From NCBI RefSeq assembly GCF_030160755.1, contig NZ_BSOY01000024.1, forward strand, positions 1-35,371: a DNA stretch of 35,371 nt. The letters are read 5' to 3'. The DNA comes from Brevundimonas denitrificans (lineage in GTDB: Bacteria; Pseudomonadota; Alphaproteobacteria; Caulobacterales; Caulobacteraceae). The translations under genes were made by a program, and so were the position numbers. The notes beneath the pieces were generated by a model. It was not told where the DNA came from and ran no database searches. It was given only the letters and a program-made list of their open reading frames with translations. This document shows positions 25,267-34,119 of this stretch, piece by piece (the first letter of the stretch is position 1; each line of letters starts with the position of its first letter).

Positions 25267-26187
25267 CTAGCGCAAAAGGCCGGCGAAGGCTTCCACGACC
25301 CGCGGCCAGGCGGCCGAGGTCGGGTCGATGACTTCGAAATGCCCGGCGCCCTCCAGCACGATGGACCCGGCGGGATCGCCGCGGGCGGCCGCCGCTGCGG
25401 CGTAGTCCTGACCGAACCGGGGCGGCACGATCGGATCCAGAGCCCCCGAGATCACCACCTGACGATCGCCCAGCGGCAGCAGGGCGGGCGGGGAGGTGTC
25501 GGCGAAGACGTCGCGGCCGCCCGGCTGCGGGACGCCGACGAGGCCGTCGATAGTCGACGGACCCCCGCAGGCGTCGGGGCCTGTCCGCCGGTAGGCGGCG
25601 AGGTCGGCGATGCCGGCGAGCGATACGACGCCCCGGATCGGCAGGGGATCAGCGGTGCGCAGGGGACTTTCGGCGGGCAGGCGATCGCGCGCCGCCGCCC
25701 AGAGGGCCAGATGACCACCGGCGGAATGGCCCGAGACGGCGACGCGGCGCAGGTCGAGGCGGTGCTGCGGCGCGATGGCGCGCAGATGGTCGAGGCCCGC
25801 GGCGATGTCCTGGAACGTTCCGGGGTAACCGCCGCCCGGATGGCCGATGCGGCGGTATTCGAGGTTCCAGACGGCATAGCCCCGATCGCGCAGATCGGCC
25901 GCCATATAGTCCATCAGTTCCTTGCCCGGCAGGTCGGCGCGCCAGCAGCCGCCGTGGATCAGGACGATGACGGGATGGCGTCCGCGTCCGCGAGGCAGCC
26001 AAAGCTCGCCGAACTGGAGCGCGTCGGGACCGTAGGCGATGCGCTGGTCAGCAGGCGCGCGAGGCTGAGCCAGAAGCTGGCTGAAGGTGATGGGGGTGCG
26101 CGTCTCTACGGGTGCGATGAGCGTCGGGGACGGCGCGCAGGCGGCCGTCGCCAGCAGGCCGGCCAGGGCGGCGGTCATAAGACGCAT
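25267..26187 (-). CDS. Alpha/beta-hydrolase lipoprotein, possible kynurenine formamidase-like esterase
   Basis: A 306-residue alpha/beta hydrolase. A lipoprotein signal (about 1-17, lipobox-like TAAC with Cys17) places it in the envelope. The catalytic triad can be read: Ser155 in the nucleophile elbow GHSAGG, Asp251 in ALDPIVPP and His283 in GAGHFEV. The oxyanion motif HGGCW (78-82) is the HGGxW of the esterase/arylformamidase group. It is divergent from kynU, so N-formylkynurenine is a possible substrate, but the export signal argues against a cytoplasmic catabolic enzyme. ATG 26187 has AGGA upstream; an upstream GTG (26217) would add ten residues before the signal peptide. Confidence 0.82.
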   Translation of the reverse strand: MRLMTAALAGLLATAACAPSPTLIAPVETRTPITFSQLLAQPRAPADQRIAYGPDALQFGELWLPRGRGRHPVIVLIHGGCWRADLPGKELMDYMAADLRDRGYAVWNLEYRRIGHPGGGYPGTFQDIAAGLDHLRAIAPQHRLDLRRVAVSGHSAGGHLALWAAARDRLPAESPLRTADPLPIRGVVSLAGIADLAAYRRTGPDACGGPSTIDGLVGVPQPGGRDVFADTSPPALLPLGDRQVVISGALDPIVPPRFGQDYAAAAAARGDPAGSIVLEGAGHFEVIDPTSAAWPRVVEAFAGLLR

Positions 26188-26274
26188 CGGGCGATCCTGT
26201 TGAAGTCGCCGTTTCACCGGCGCGGCGGGTCACTGTAGAGAGCAGGAGCCGCCCGGCAACCGGAGCCCGAGAGA

Positions 26275-27507
26275 ATGACCACCCGACAAGACTGTCTCGA
26301 CCGGGACGCGGCCGATCCGCTGGGCGCGGTGCGGGATCGGTTCAGCCTGCCGCAAGGGGTCATCTATCTGGACGGCAATTCGCTGGGCGCCCTTCCGGTC
26401 GCGGCGAGGGACGCCGTACAGGACGCGGTCGAGCGGCAGTGGGGCGGCGACCTGATCGCCAGCTGGAACAAGCATGGCTGGATCGGTCTGCCGCAGAAGG
26501 TAGGCGGCAAGATCGCGCGCCTGATTGGAGCGGAGGCGGACGAGGTCGTGGCGGCGGATTCGGTATCCGTGAACCTGTTCAAGCTGGCGGCCGCGGCCGT
26601 GAGCGCCCAGGGCGGGCGGCGCGTTGTTCTGACTGAGGGCGGGGACTTTCCGACGGACCTGTACATCCTGCAGGGGCTGGCCGGGATGATGCCGGAGGTC
26701 GAGCTGAGAGTGGTCGCGCCGGGCGGGATCGGGGCGGCGCTCGACGAGCGGGTGACGGTGGTCCTGCTGAGTCACGTCCACTATCGCAGTGGCGCGGTGC
26801 GCGACATGGCGGGATTGAACGCGGCGATCCGGGCCGCGGGAGCCTTGAGCCTGTGGGACCTGAGCCACAGCGCGGGCGTGCTGGACGTCGATCTGAACCG
26901 CGACGGGGCTGATCTGGCGGCAGGCTGCGGCTACAAGTATCTGAACGGTGGGCCGGGCGCGCCGGCGTTTCTGTTCGTGGCGCGGCGGCATCAGGCAGCG
27001 TTACGAAATCCTCTGTCAGGCTGGATGGGGCACGCCCGGCCGTTCGATTTCATCGACGATTACACGCCGGCCCCGGGCATCGATCGCTGGCTGTGCGGGA
27101 CGCCGCCAATCCTGAGCCTGACGGCGCTCAGCGCCGCGCTGGACGCGTTCGACGGCGTGGATATGAAGGCGGTGCGGGCCAGGGCTGGGGCGCTGGGTGA
27201 TCTGTTTATCGAACGGGTCGAGGCGCGCTGCGCCGGAAAGGGTCTGGTTCTGGCCAGTCCGCGTGACGCGACGGTGCGGGGCGGGCAGGTCGCGTTCACC
27301 CACCCGCAGGGCTGGGCGGTGATGCAGAACCTGATCGCCCGCGGGGTGATCGGCGACTTCCGCGCTCCGGACGTGATCCGGTTCGGGTTCGCGCCTCTTT
27401 ATGTGCGGCGCGCCGATGTTTGGGATTCGGTCGAAGTGATGGGCGAGATCCTCGACAGCGAAAGCTGGCGGGAAGCGCGGTTTCAGACCTTGGCCGCGGT
27501 GACCTGA
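26275..27507 (+). CDS. kynU: Kynureninase
   Basis: A 410-residue PLP enzyme that cleaves kynurenine to anthranilate and alanine. Family marks: VIYLDGNSLGALPVAARDAV near the N-terminus, SVSVNLFKLAAAA, DFPTDLYILQGL, LWDLSHSAGVLDVDLN, the cofactor Lys221 in GCGYKYLNGGPGAPAF, and SGWMGHARPFDF. The length is normal. No kynA (tryptophan dioxygenase) or kynB gene is adjacent; the divergent esterase may take part. It ends at a strong hairpin shared with rpoH. Confidence 0.95.
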   Translation: MTTRQDCLDRDAADPLGAVRDRFSLPQGVIYLDGNSLGALPVAARDAVQDAVERQWGGDLIASWNKHGWIGLPQKVGGKIARLIGAEADEVVAADSVSVNLFKLAAAAVSAQGGRRVVLTEGGDFPTDLYILQGLAGMMPEVELRVVAPGGIGAALDERVTVVLLSHVHYRSGAVRDMAGLNAAIRAAGALSLWDLSHSAGVLDVDLNRDGADLAAGCGYKYLNGGPGAPAFLFVARRHQAALRNPLSGWMGHARPFDFIDDYTPAPGIDRWLCGTPPILSLTALSAALDAFDGVDMKAVRARAGALGDLFIERVEARCAGKGLVLASPRDATVRGGQVAFTHPQGWAVMQNLIARGVIGDFRAPDVIRFGFAPLYVRRADVWDSVEVMGEILDSESWREARFQTLAAVT

Positions 27508-27511
27508 AAGC

Positions 27512-27533
27512 GGGCGGCCCGGCTGGGCCGCCC
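27512..27533. terminator. Bidirectional hairpin between kynU and rpoH
   Basis: GGGCGGCCC (27512-27520), GGCT loop, GGGCCGCCC (27525-27533): a perfect 9-bp GC stem in the 36-nt gap between two convergent genes. There is no clear U-tract on either side, which is common in GC-rich genomes. Confidence 0.7.
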
Positions 27534-27543
27534 GACCTCGGGA

Positions 27544-28431
27544 TCAGGCGTCGACGAGGTTCCGCTCTTCGGCGGCGGCGCGCATGGCTTTCTGGAGTTT
27601 TTCGAAGGCGCGGACCTCGATCTGACGCACGCGCTCGCGCGACACGCCGTACTGGCCGGCGAGTTCCTCGAGCGTGACGGGATCGTCCTTGAGGCGGCGT
27701 TCCGTGAGGATGTGTTTCTCGCGGTCGGTCAGCTCTTCCATGGCCTCCTGAAGCAGGCCCATGCGGATCGACTTTTCCTCGCTCTCGGCGAGCTGGGTCT
27801 CCTGCGAGACCGCCGTGTCGTCGGCCAGCCAGTCCTGCCACTCGCTCTCGCCGTCGGCGCGCAGAGGCGCGTTCAGCGACGCGTCGCCGCCGAGGCGGCG
27901 GTTCATGTTGGTGACCTCTTCCTCGGACACGCCCAGTTTGGTGGCGATGGCCGAGAGATGTTCCGGACGCAGGTCGCCTTCCTCGAAGGCCGAGATCTGG
28001 CTCTTGGCCTTGCGCAGGTTGAAGAACAGCTTCTTCTGTGCGGCCGTGGTTCCCATCTTCACGAGCGACCAGCTGCGCAGGATGTATTCCTGGATCGAGG
28101 CGCGGATCCACCACATGGCGTAGGTCGCCAGGCGGAAGCCCTTGTCCGGATCGAATTTCTTGACGGCCTGCATCAGGCCCACGTTGCCCTCGGAGATGAC
28201 TTCGCCGATCGGCAGGCCATAGCCGCGATAGCCCATGGCGATCTTCGCCACGAGGCGCAGGTGCGAGGTCACGAGACGGTGCGCCGCCTCCGGATCCTGA
28301 TGCTCGGTCCAGCGCTTGGCGAGCATGAACTCCTCGTCCTTCGCCAGCATCGGAAATTTGCGGATTTCAGTGAGATAGCGCGACAGCCCCTGTTCAGGCG
28401 ACATCATCGCGAGCGATCTGGCTACAGCCAT
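27544..28431 (-). CDS. rpoH: RNA polymerase heat-shock sigma factor (sigma-32)
   Basis: A 295-residue alternative sigma factor that directs heat-shock transcription. Region 1.2/2.1 starts at LSRYLTEIRKFPMLAKDEEF. Region 2.2-2.4 contains GEVISEGNVGLMQAVKKFDP, then GFRLATYAMWWIRASIQEYI. The RpoH box follows (QKKLFFNLRKAK). Region 4 has LEELAGQYGVSRERVRQIEV as the helix-turn-helix. Length and motifs are those of alphaproteobacterial RpoH. Upstream are a sigma-70-type and a possible sigma-32-type promoter, consistent with the partial autoregulation known in Caulobacter. Confidence 0.96.
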   Translation of the reverse strand: MAVARSLAMMSPEQGLSRYLTEIRKFPMLAKDEEFMLAKRWTEHQDPEAAHRLVTSHLRLVAKIAMGYRGYGLPIGEVISEGNVGLMQAVKKFDPDKGFRLATYAMWWIRASIQEYILRSWSLVKMGTTAAQKKLFFNLRKAKSQISAFEEGDLRPEHLSAIATKLGVSEEEVTNMNRRLGGDASLNAPLRADGESEWQDWLADDTAVSQETQLAESEEKSIRMGLLQEAMEELTDREKHILTERRLKDDPVTLEELAGQYGVSRERVRQIEVRAFEKLQKAMRAAAEERNLVDA

Positions 28432-28518
28432 AAGTCTGGTCCCTCCGACCGTTTAAACGAGCGGGTCCTTCGGAAGCGGCCACCCAATGTGCGCCGTCGC
28501 CTCACCCCTCAACCGATG

Positions 28519-28547
28519 AAATAGGGTCGGGTTTCCGCACTTGTCAG
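28519..28547 (-). promoter_or_regulatory. Possible sigma-32-type promoter of rpoH
   Basis: On the minus strand CCTATTT (28525-28519) fits the alphaproteobacterial heat-shock -10 pattern CYTATNT. The -35 region, CTGACA at 28547-28542, is near TTGACA but lacks the usual CTTG. It lies about 90-115 nt upstream of the rpoH start. Autoregulation is inferred. Confidence 0.35.
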
Positions 28548-28608
28548 TGGCGGATGGTCACACGACAGCGTGACCGTTGCCCCGGCGCCACGGCACCGAA
28601 TGAGCGAG

Positions 28609-28637
28609 TGTATAGCGGAGAGTGGGTCTCTAATCAA
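28609..28637 (-). promoter_or_regulatory. Sigma-70-type promoter of rpoH
   Basis: On the minus strand TTGATT (28637-28632) and TATACA (28614-28609) are separated by exactly 17 nt. It lies about 180-205 nt upstream of the rpoH start, just after the rluD stop side, giving a long leader of about 170 nt. Confidence 0.5.
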
Positions 28638-28652
28638 GACTGACTTGATGTC

Positions 28653-29678
28653 CTACAGGGCGGCAAGTCGCTGTTCGAGCAGGCGCATGTCTTCCGGCGG
28701 GGCGGTCTCGAAGCGCAGGGCCTCGCCTGTCACCGGGTGAATGAACCCCAGAACCGCCGCGTGAAGGGCCTGCCGGGTCAGGCCGGCGGCGGCGATGGCG
28801 GCGCGGACGGCGCCGGTCGGGCTGCCGGAACCATAGACCGGGTCGCCGAGGATGGGCGCGCCCCTGGATGCCATGTGCACGCGGATCTGGTGGGTTCGGC
28901 CCGTGTGCAAGGTGCAGGCGACGCGAGCGGCCTGGGGCTGGGCGCCCGGCTTGGCCCCCTTGTGCGTCGGGGCGCCGTAGACCTGTTCGACGACATAGTC
29001 CGTGATGGCCTCGCGGCCGCCGCTGTTCAGCACCGCCATCTTCTTCCGGTCGCCGGTCGAGCGCCCGAGGTTCGAGGTGATGCGGCCTCTGGCGGGGTGG
29101 AGCGCGCCGCGGACCAGGGCGATGTAGGTGCGCTCGATGTCGTGGGCGGCGAACAGGGCCGAGAGGCCGGCGTGGGCGGCGTCGGACTTGGCCGCGACCA
29201 TGACGCCGGAGGTATGTTTGTCGAGCCGGTGCACGATGCCGGGACGGGCGACGCCGCCAATGCCGGAGAGCGACTTTGCGCAGTGGTGGAGCAGGGCGTT
29301 GACGAGAGTGCCGGTCTCGCTGCCGGGGGCCGGATGCACGGCCATGCCGGCCGGCTTGTCGATCACGATCAGGTCGGCGTCCTCGAACAGGACGGTCAGG
29401 GGGATGTCTTCGGGCTGGGGGATGGCGGAGATGACGGCCGGCAAGGCCACGACGTAGAGGCCGGGCAGGGCCTTGGCCGAGGCGCTTGAAACCGGGTGAC
29501 CGTCGCGGGTCACGACACCATCGGCCAACAAGGCTTGGACACGGGCGCGGGACAGGGTCGGGAAGAGGTCCGACAGGGTCTTGTCGAGGCGGGCGCCGCC
29601 TGTCGTGAGGCTGGCCTCCAGAACCGGCGGGAGGTCCTCGTCGGCGGCGAATTCTTCGATCAGGGGGTCGTCGGACAC
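28653..29678 (-). CDS. rluD: 23S rRNA pseudouridine synthase, RluD type
   Basis: A 341-residue RluA-family pseudouridine synthase; RluD modifies helix 69 of 23S rRNA. An N-terminal S4 RNA-binding domain (RLDKTLSDLFPTLSRARVQA, about 30-90) precedes the catalytic domain with the nucleophile Asp153 in GIVHRLDKHTSG. Other conserved parts are DLIVIDKPAGMAVHP, then CTLHTGRTHQIRVHMA and the terminal LHAAVLGFIHPVTGE. GTG 29678 has GGAG upstream, and the longer open frame to 29768 is an Arg/Pro-rich artefact. The order rluD then rpoH is the usual alphaproteobacterial arrangement. Confidence 0.92.
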   Translation of the reverse strand: MSDDPLIEEFAADEDLPPVLEASLTTGGARLDKTLSDLFPTLSRARVQALLADGVVTRDGHPVSSASAKALPGLYVVALPAVISAIPQPEDIPLTVLFEDADLIVIDKPAGMAVHPAPGSETGTLVNALLHHCAKSLSGIGGVARPGIVHRLDKHTSGVMVAAKSDAAHAGLSALFAAHDIERTYIALVRGALHPARGRITSNLGRSTGDRKKMAVLNSGGREAITDYVVEQVYGAPTHKGAKPGAQPQAARVACTLHTGRTHQIRVHMASRGAPILGDPVYGSGSPTGAVRAAIAAAGLTRQALHAAVLGFIHPVTGEALRFETAPPEDMRLLEQRLAAL

Positions 29679-29810
29679 GGGGCGCTCCGCCGCTCGGGCC
29701 GGGCGGCAGGGCGGTCTAGCACGTCGTGGGTGCGGGCAGGCAATGCGCGATCTTGGCGAAACAGCCAAGCTGGGTCATCTTCAAGCGACGCTGCAGGGAC
29801 GGAGCCAGCC

Positions 29811-30446
29811 ATGAGAGTGTTGCTTCTTGCCGCCGCCGGAGGCGCGGCTCTCGCGGTCGCAAGCTGCGCCACCATGTCCAAGGATCAATGCCTGGCCGGG
29901 GCCTGGGGCGAGGTCGGCTATCGGGACGGGTCGGAAGGCCAGCCGATGAGTCTGCTGGCGGACCATGAGAAGGCCTGCGCCGAATATGGCGTGGCGCCCG
30001 ATGTGGTCGCCTACAGTTCCGCCCGCGCGGACGGGCTGAACGGCTATTGCCGGTGGGAACGGGGATTCCAGGAAGGGCGCGAGGGCGATACCTATCACGG
30101 AGTCTGCACGCCCGCGCAGGAAGAGGAATTCCTGCCGGCCTACCGCGACGGCCAGTTGGTCCATGCGGCGGAACAGGCGCTGGCGAATGCGCGCAGCAGC
30201 GTCGCCAGCCTCGGCGCCCGGCTCGAGGAGCTGGACGACAAGATCACGGCCAAACAGGCCGAGGCGCGCGCCGATGGCCTGACGGACGAGCAGCGCGACG
30301 TGATCCGCAACCGCATCCAGGAGATCCGTCGCGAGCGGGCCGACACCGAGCGGGAGTGGCGGCGGGCCCAGAATGCGATTGACGACGCCGAACGCGACGT
30401 GCGGGACGTCCGCCGCCGGTTCCAGGGCCAGTACGGCGGCTGGTGA
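29811..30446 (+). CDS. DUF2799-like lipoprotein with C-terminal coiled coil
   Basis: A 211-residue lipoprotein. The signal peptide ends in a lipobox (VASC, Cys19). The following residues (SKDQCLAGAWGEVGYRDGSE, then HEKACAEYGVAPD, RADGLNGYCRWERGFQEGRE and YHGVCTPAQEEEFLPAY) match the DUF2799 pattern with its conserved cysteines. From about residue 122 to 205 a long charged coiled coil follows (LGARLEELDDKITAKQAEAR, EWRRAQNAIDDAERDVRDVR). ATG 29811 has GGAG upstream. It is divergent from rluD, converges on fba, and its role is unknown. Confidence 0.85.
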   Translation: MRVLLLAAAGGAALAVASCATMSKDQCLAGAWGEVGYRDGSEGQPMSLLADHEKACAEYGVAPDVVAYSSARADGLNGYCRWERGFQEGREGDTYHGVCTPAQEEEFLPAYRDGQLVHAAEQALANARSSVASLGARLEELDDKITAKQAEARADGLTDEQRDVIRNRIQEIRRERADTEREWRRAQNAIDDAERDVRDVRRRFQGQYGGW

Positions 30447-30452
30447 GCCCGT

Positions 30453-30472
30453 CCGCCTGACGGGTCAGGCGG
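30453..30472. terminator. Hairpin between the lipoprotein gene and fba
   Basis: CCGCCTGAC (30453-30461) and GTCAGGCGG (30464-30472), a perfect 9-bp inverted repeat with a GG centre, overlaps the fba stop codon (30465-30467). It lies between convergent genes and probably serves both. Confidence 0.6.
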
Positions 30473-31550
30473 CCTTTGAGGCCGAGGTGCCGAAATGCGG
30501 GTTCAGCTCGCCCTTGGCGTAGCGTTGGGCCATCTGGGCCGTGGAAAGCGGACGGATCTTTGAGGCCTGGCCCTCGCAGCCGAACTGCAGATACCGCTCC
30601 TGACACAGTTTGCGCATCGCCTCCTTGGCGGGCTTCAGATAGGCGCGCGGATCGAACTCGCCGGGCTTTTCGGACAGGATTTTGCGGATCGCGCCGGTCA
30701 TTGCCATGCGGTTGTCTGTGTCGATATTGATCTTGCGCACGCCGTGCTTGATGCCGCGCTGGATCTCCTCGACCGGCACGCCCCAGGTCTGGGGCATCTG
30801 GCCGCCATAGGCGTTGATGATGTCCTGCAGGTCCTGCGGCACTGAGGACGAGCCGTGCATGACCAGATGGGTGTCGGGCAGGCGGCGGTGGATTTCCTCG
30901 ATGACGTTCATGGCCAGCACTTCGCCGTCGGGCTGCCGGCTGAATTTATAGGCTCCGTGGCTGGTGCCCATGGCGATGGCGAGGGCGTCGACCTTGGTCT
31001 CGCGCACGAAGTCCACAGCCTGATCCGGGTCGGTCAGCAGGGCGGAATGGTCGAGCTTGCCTTCGAAGCCGTGGCCATCCTCGGCCTCGCCCATGCCGGT
31101 CTCCAGCGAGCCCAGCACGCCCAGTTCGCCCTCGACGGAGACGCCGCAGGAGTGGGCCATCTGGACGACCCGACGGGTGACGTCGACGTTGTATTCGTAG
31201 GAGGCGGGGGTCTTCGCATCCTCTTCCAGCGACCCGTCCATCATCACCGAGGTGAAGCCGTACTGGATGGCGGTGGCGCAGGTGGCGGGGCCGTTGCCGT
31301 GGTCCTGGTGCATGCAGACCGGGATATGCGGATACAGCTCGGCCAGGGCGTCGATCAGCTTTGCGAGGACGATGTCGTTGGCGTAGCTGCGGGCGCCGCG
31401 GCTGGCCTGGATGATGACCGGGGCGTTGACCGCCTCGGCGGCCTCCATGATGGCGAGGCCCTGTTCCATATTGTTGATATTGTAGGCGGGCAGGCCGTAG
31501 TCGTTTTCAGCCGCGTGATCGAGAAGCTGTCGCAGCGTGATGCGCGCCAT
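30465..31550 (-). CDS. fba: Fructose-bisphosphate aldolase, class II
   Basis: A 361-residue zinc-dependent aldolase that interconverts fructose 1,6-bisphosphate with dihydroxyacetone phosphate and glyceraldehyde 3-phosphate. It is of the Calvin-cycle subtype: [20 protein letters not shown] and [16 protein letters not shown] at the start, metal-binding His in [10 protein letters not shown], the acidic [40 protein letters not shown], then [11 protein letters not shown] and [17 protein letters not shown] 31550 is chosen because family similarity starts there; the frame upstream is not protein-like. It is the last gene of the gap-pgk-fba series. Confidence 0.95.
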   Translation of the reverse strand: MARITLRQLLDHAAENDYGLPAYNINNMEQGLAIMEAAEAVNAPVIIQASRGARSYANDIVLAKLIDALAELYPHIPVCMHQDHGNGPATCATAIQYGFTSVMMDGSLEEDAKTPASYEYNVDVTRRVVQMAHSCGVSVEGELGVLGSLETGMGEAEDGHGFEGKLDHSALLTDPDQAVDFVRETKVDALAIAMGTSHGAYKFSRQPDGEVLAMNVIEEIHRRLPDTHLVMHGSSSVPQDLQDIINAYGGQMPQTWGVPVEEIQRGIKHGVRKINIDTDNRMAMTGAIRKILSEKPGEFDPRAYLKPAKEAMRKLCQERYLQFGCEGQASKIRPLSTAQMAQRYAKGELNPHFGTSASKAA

Positions 31551-31629
31551 AGGGGTATCTCCTGAGCCCTTGAGTTTTGCCGCTGGTCTAACGTCACAGG
31601 CGCGTGAAGTCACGCTTTGTAACAGCAAT

Positions 31630-31648
31630 TCCTCCCGTAGCGGGAGGA
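31630..31648. terminator. Hairpin after pgk
   Basis: TCCTCCCG (31630-31637), TAG, CGGGAGGA (31641-31648): a perfect 8-bp stem three bases past the pgk stop on the minus strand, followed by AATTGCTGTT in the direction of transcription. It may end or attenuate the pgk transcript ahead of fba. Confidence 0.55.
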
Positions 31649-31650
31649 CC

Positions 31651-32847
31651 TCAGACCCGCAGGGCCTCGACGCCCGGCAGGGGCTTGCCTTCCATCCACT
31701 CAAGGAAGGCGCCGCCCGCGGTGGAAACGAAGGTCATGTCGTCGGCCACGCCCGCGTGGTGCAGGGCCGCGACCGTGTCCCCGCCGCCGCCGACGGCGGT
31801 CAGGACGCCGGCCTTGGCCAAGGCGGCCGCATGGTGGGCGACCGCGACCGTGGCTGTGTCGAACGGCGGAACCTCGAACACGCCCAGGGGGCCGTTCCAG
31901 ATGAGCGTCTTCGAGGCGGTCAGGGCGTCGACCAGGCGCGCCACGCTGGCCGGGCCGGCGTCGAGGATCTTGTCGTCGGCTGACAGCGGCTGGCCGGCGA
32001 CGACGGGGCGGGAGGCCGCGCCCGGCTTGACCTCGGTCGCCACGACGAAGTCGACGGGCAGCAGGATTTCGCAGCCCCGCGCCCTGGCCTCGGCGAGGAT
32101 CTCACGCGCGGTGTCGGCCATGTCGCGCTCGGCCAACGAGCCGCCGATGTCGATCCCCTGGGCGAACAGGAAGGTGTTGGCCATGCCGCCGCCGATGGCG
32201 AGGCGGTCGAGCTTGCCGACAAGGTTCTTGAGCAGGTCCAGCTTGGTCGAGACCTTGGCCCCGCCGACGATCCCCATGACGGGCTTCTGCGGCTTGCCGA
32301 GCGCGGCGTCCAGCGCGTCGAGCTCGCGGCGCATGGACTCGCCGGCGTAGGCGGGCAGCAGGTGCGCCAGGCCTTCGGTCGAGGCGTGGGCCCGGTGGGC
32401 CGCAGAGAAGGCGTCGTTGACATAGACGTCGCCGAGTTCGGCCAGCTGCGCGGCGAAGGCCGGGTCGTTGGCCTCCTCGCCGGCGTGGAAGCGGACGTTC
32501 TCGAGCAGGACGACGCCGCCGAGCGGCACGTCGGCGATCATGGTCTTCGCCTCGTCCCCCACGCAATCGGCCGCGAACCGGACCGGGGCGCCGAGCAGGT
32601 GTTCGAGGTCGTCGACCACGGGCTGCAGGCTCATCGACGGGACGACCTTGCCCTTGGGCCGGTCGAAATGGGCCATCAGGACGACCCTGGCCCCGGCGTC
32701 GCGCAGCTTGTTGATGGTCGGCAGGGCGACGCGGAGGCGGGTGTCCTCTGTGACCTTGCCGTCCTCCATCGGGACGTTGAAATCCACGCGGACGAGGGCG
32801 GTCTTGCCGGCGAGGGCGGGGGCGTCGTCGAGGGTGCGGAAGGTCAT
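31651..32847 (-). CDS. pgk: Phosphoglycerate kinase
   Basis: A 398-residue glycolytic enzyme that transfers phosphate between 1,3-bisphosphoglycerate and ADP. Clear family marks: [18 protein letters not shown] near the N-terminus, [61 protein letters not shown], and the C-terminal nucleotide segment [19 protein letters not shown]. The family usually shows HLGRP where this protein has HFDRP. A strong GGAGGAGAG lies before ATG 32847, and the outer end of a perfect 31-bp inverted repeat abuts it. Confidence 0.96.
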   Translation of the reverse strand: MTFRTLDDAPALAGKTALVRVDFNVPMEDGKVTEDTRLRVALPTINKLRDAGARVVLMAHFDRPKGKVVPSMSLQPVVDDLEHLLGAPVRFAADCVGDEAKTMIADVPLGGVVLLENVRFHAGEEANDPAFAAQLAELGDVYVNDAFSAAHRAHASTEGLAHLLPAYAGESMRRELDALDAALGKPQKPVMGIVGGAKVSTKLDLLKNLVGKLDRLAIGGGMANTFLFAQGIDIGGSLAERDMADTAREILAEARARGCEILLPVDFVVATEVKPGAASRPVVAGQPLSADDKILDAGPASVARLVDALTASKTLIWNGPLGVFEVPPFDTATVAVAHHAAALAKAGVLTAVGGGGDTVAALHHAGVADDMTFVSTAGGAFLEWMEGKPLPGVEALRV

Positions 32848-32861
32848 GGTTTTTCTCTCCT

Positions 32862-32990
32862 CCGCTCATCCCGGCGAAAGCCGGGACCCAGTGCTTTCGA
32901 GAGGCACAACGACCGGGATCACGAGCGGTGCGAAACTGGACGCGTTCATCGCCCAAAGGACTGGGTCCCGGCTTTCGCCGGGATGAGCGG
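32862..32990. repeat. Perfect 31-bp inverted repeat (REP doublet) between gap and pgk
   Basis: The arm at 32862-32892 is the exact reverse complement of 32960-32990, with a 67-nt spacer. Each arm itself contains the small hairpin CCCGGC-TTTC-GCCGGG and ends in GGATGAGCGG. The core recurs at 19345-19372. Inverted pairs of REP elements (REPINs) have this layout. In the gap-pgk direction the whole unit lies in the leader of pgk. Confidence 0.85.
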
Positions 32991-33001
32991 ATAGTTTGGT
33001 C

Positions 33002-34009
<1,008 letters not shown>

Positions 34010-34060
34010 GGGGCGGTCTCCGAAGAAGCGGTGTCAGGGTTGGCGCTTCAATGAAGCCGG

Positions 34061-34087
34061 CGGGCGCGGGGATCAACCCCGCGCCCG
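34061..34087. terminator. Strong hairpin between the S41 peptidase gene and gap
   Basis: CGGGCGCGGGG (34061-34071), ATCAA loop, CCCCGCGCCCG (34077-34087): a perfect 11-bp stem, 33 nt past the peptidase stop on the minus strand. There is no long U-tract. It probably ends the peptidase transcript ahead of gap. Confidence 0.7.
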
Positions 34088-34119
34088 TAACAAGACGTGA
34101 TGAACTGTAACGCTTTCCG

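Noticed and set aside
29679-29810. N-terminal extension of RluD to 29768
   Set aside because: The added 30 residues are Arg/Pro/Cys-rich and unlike the family, and GTG 29678 has a good ribosome binding site.
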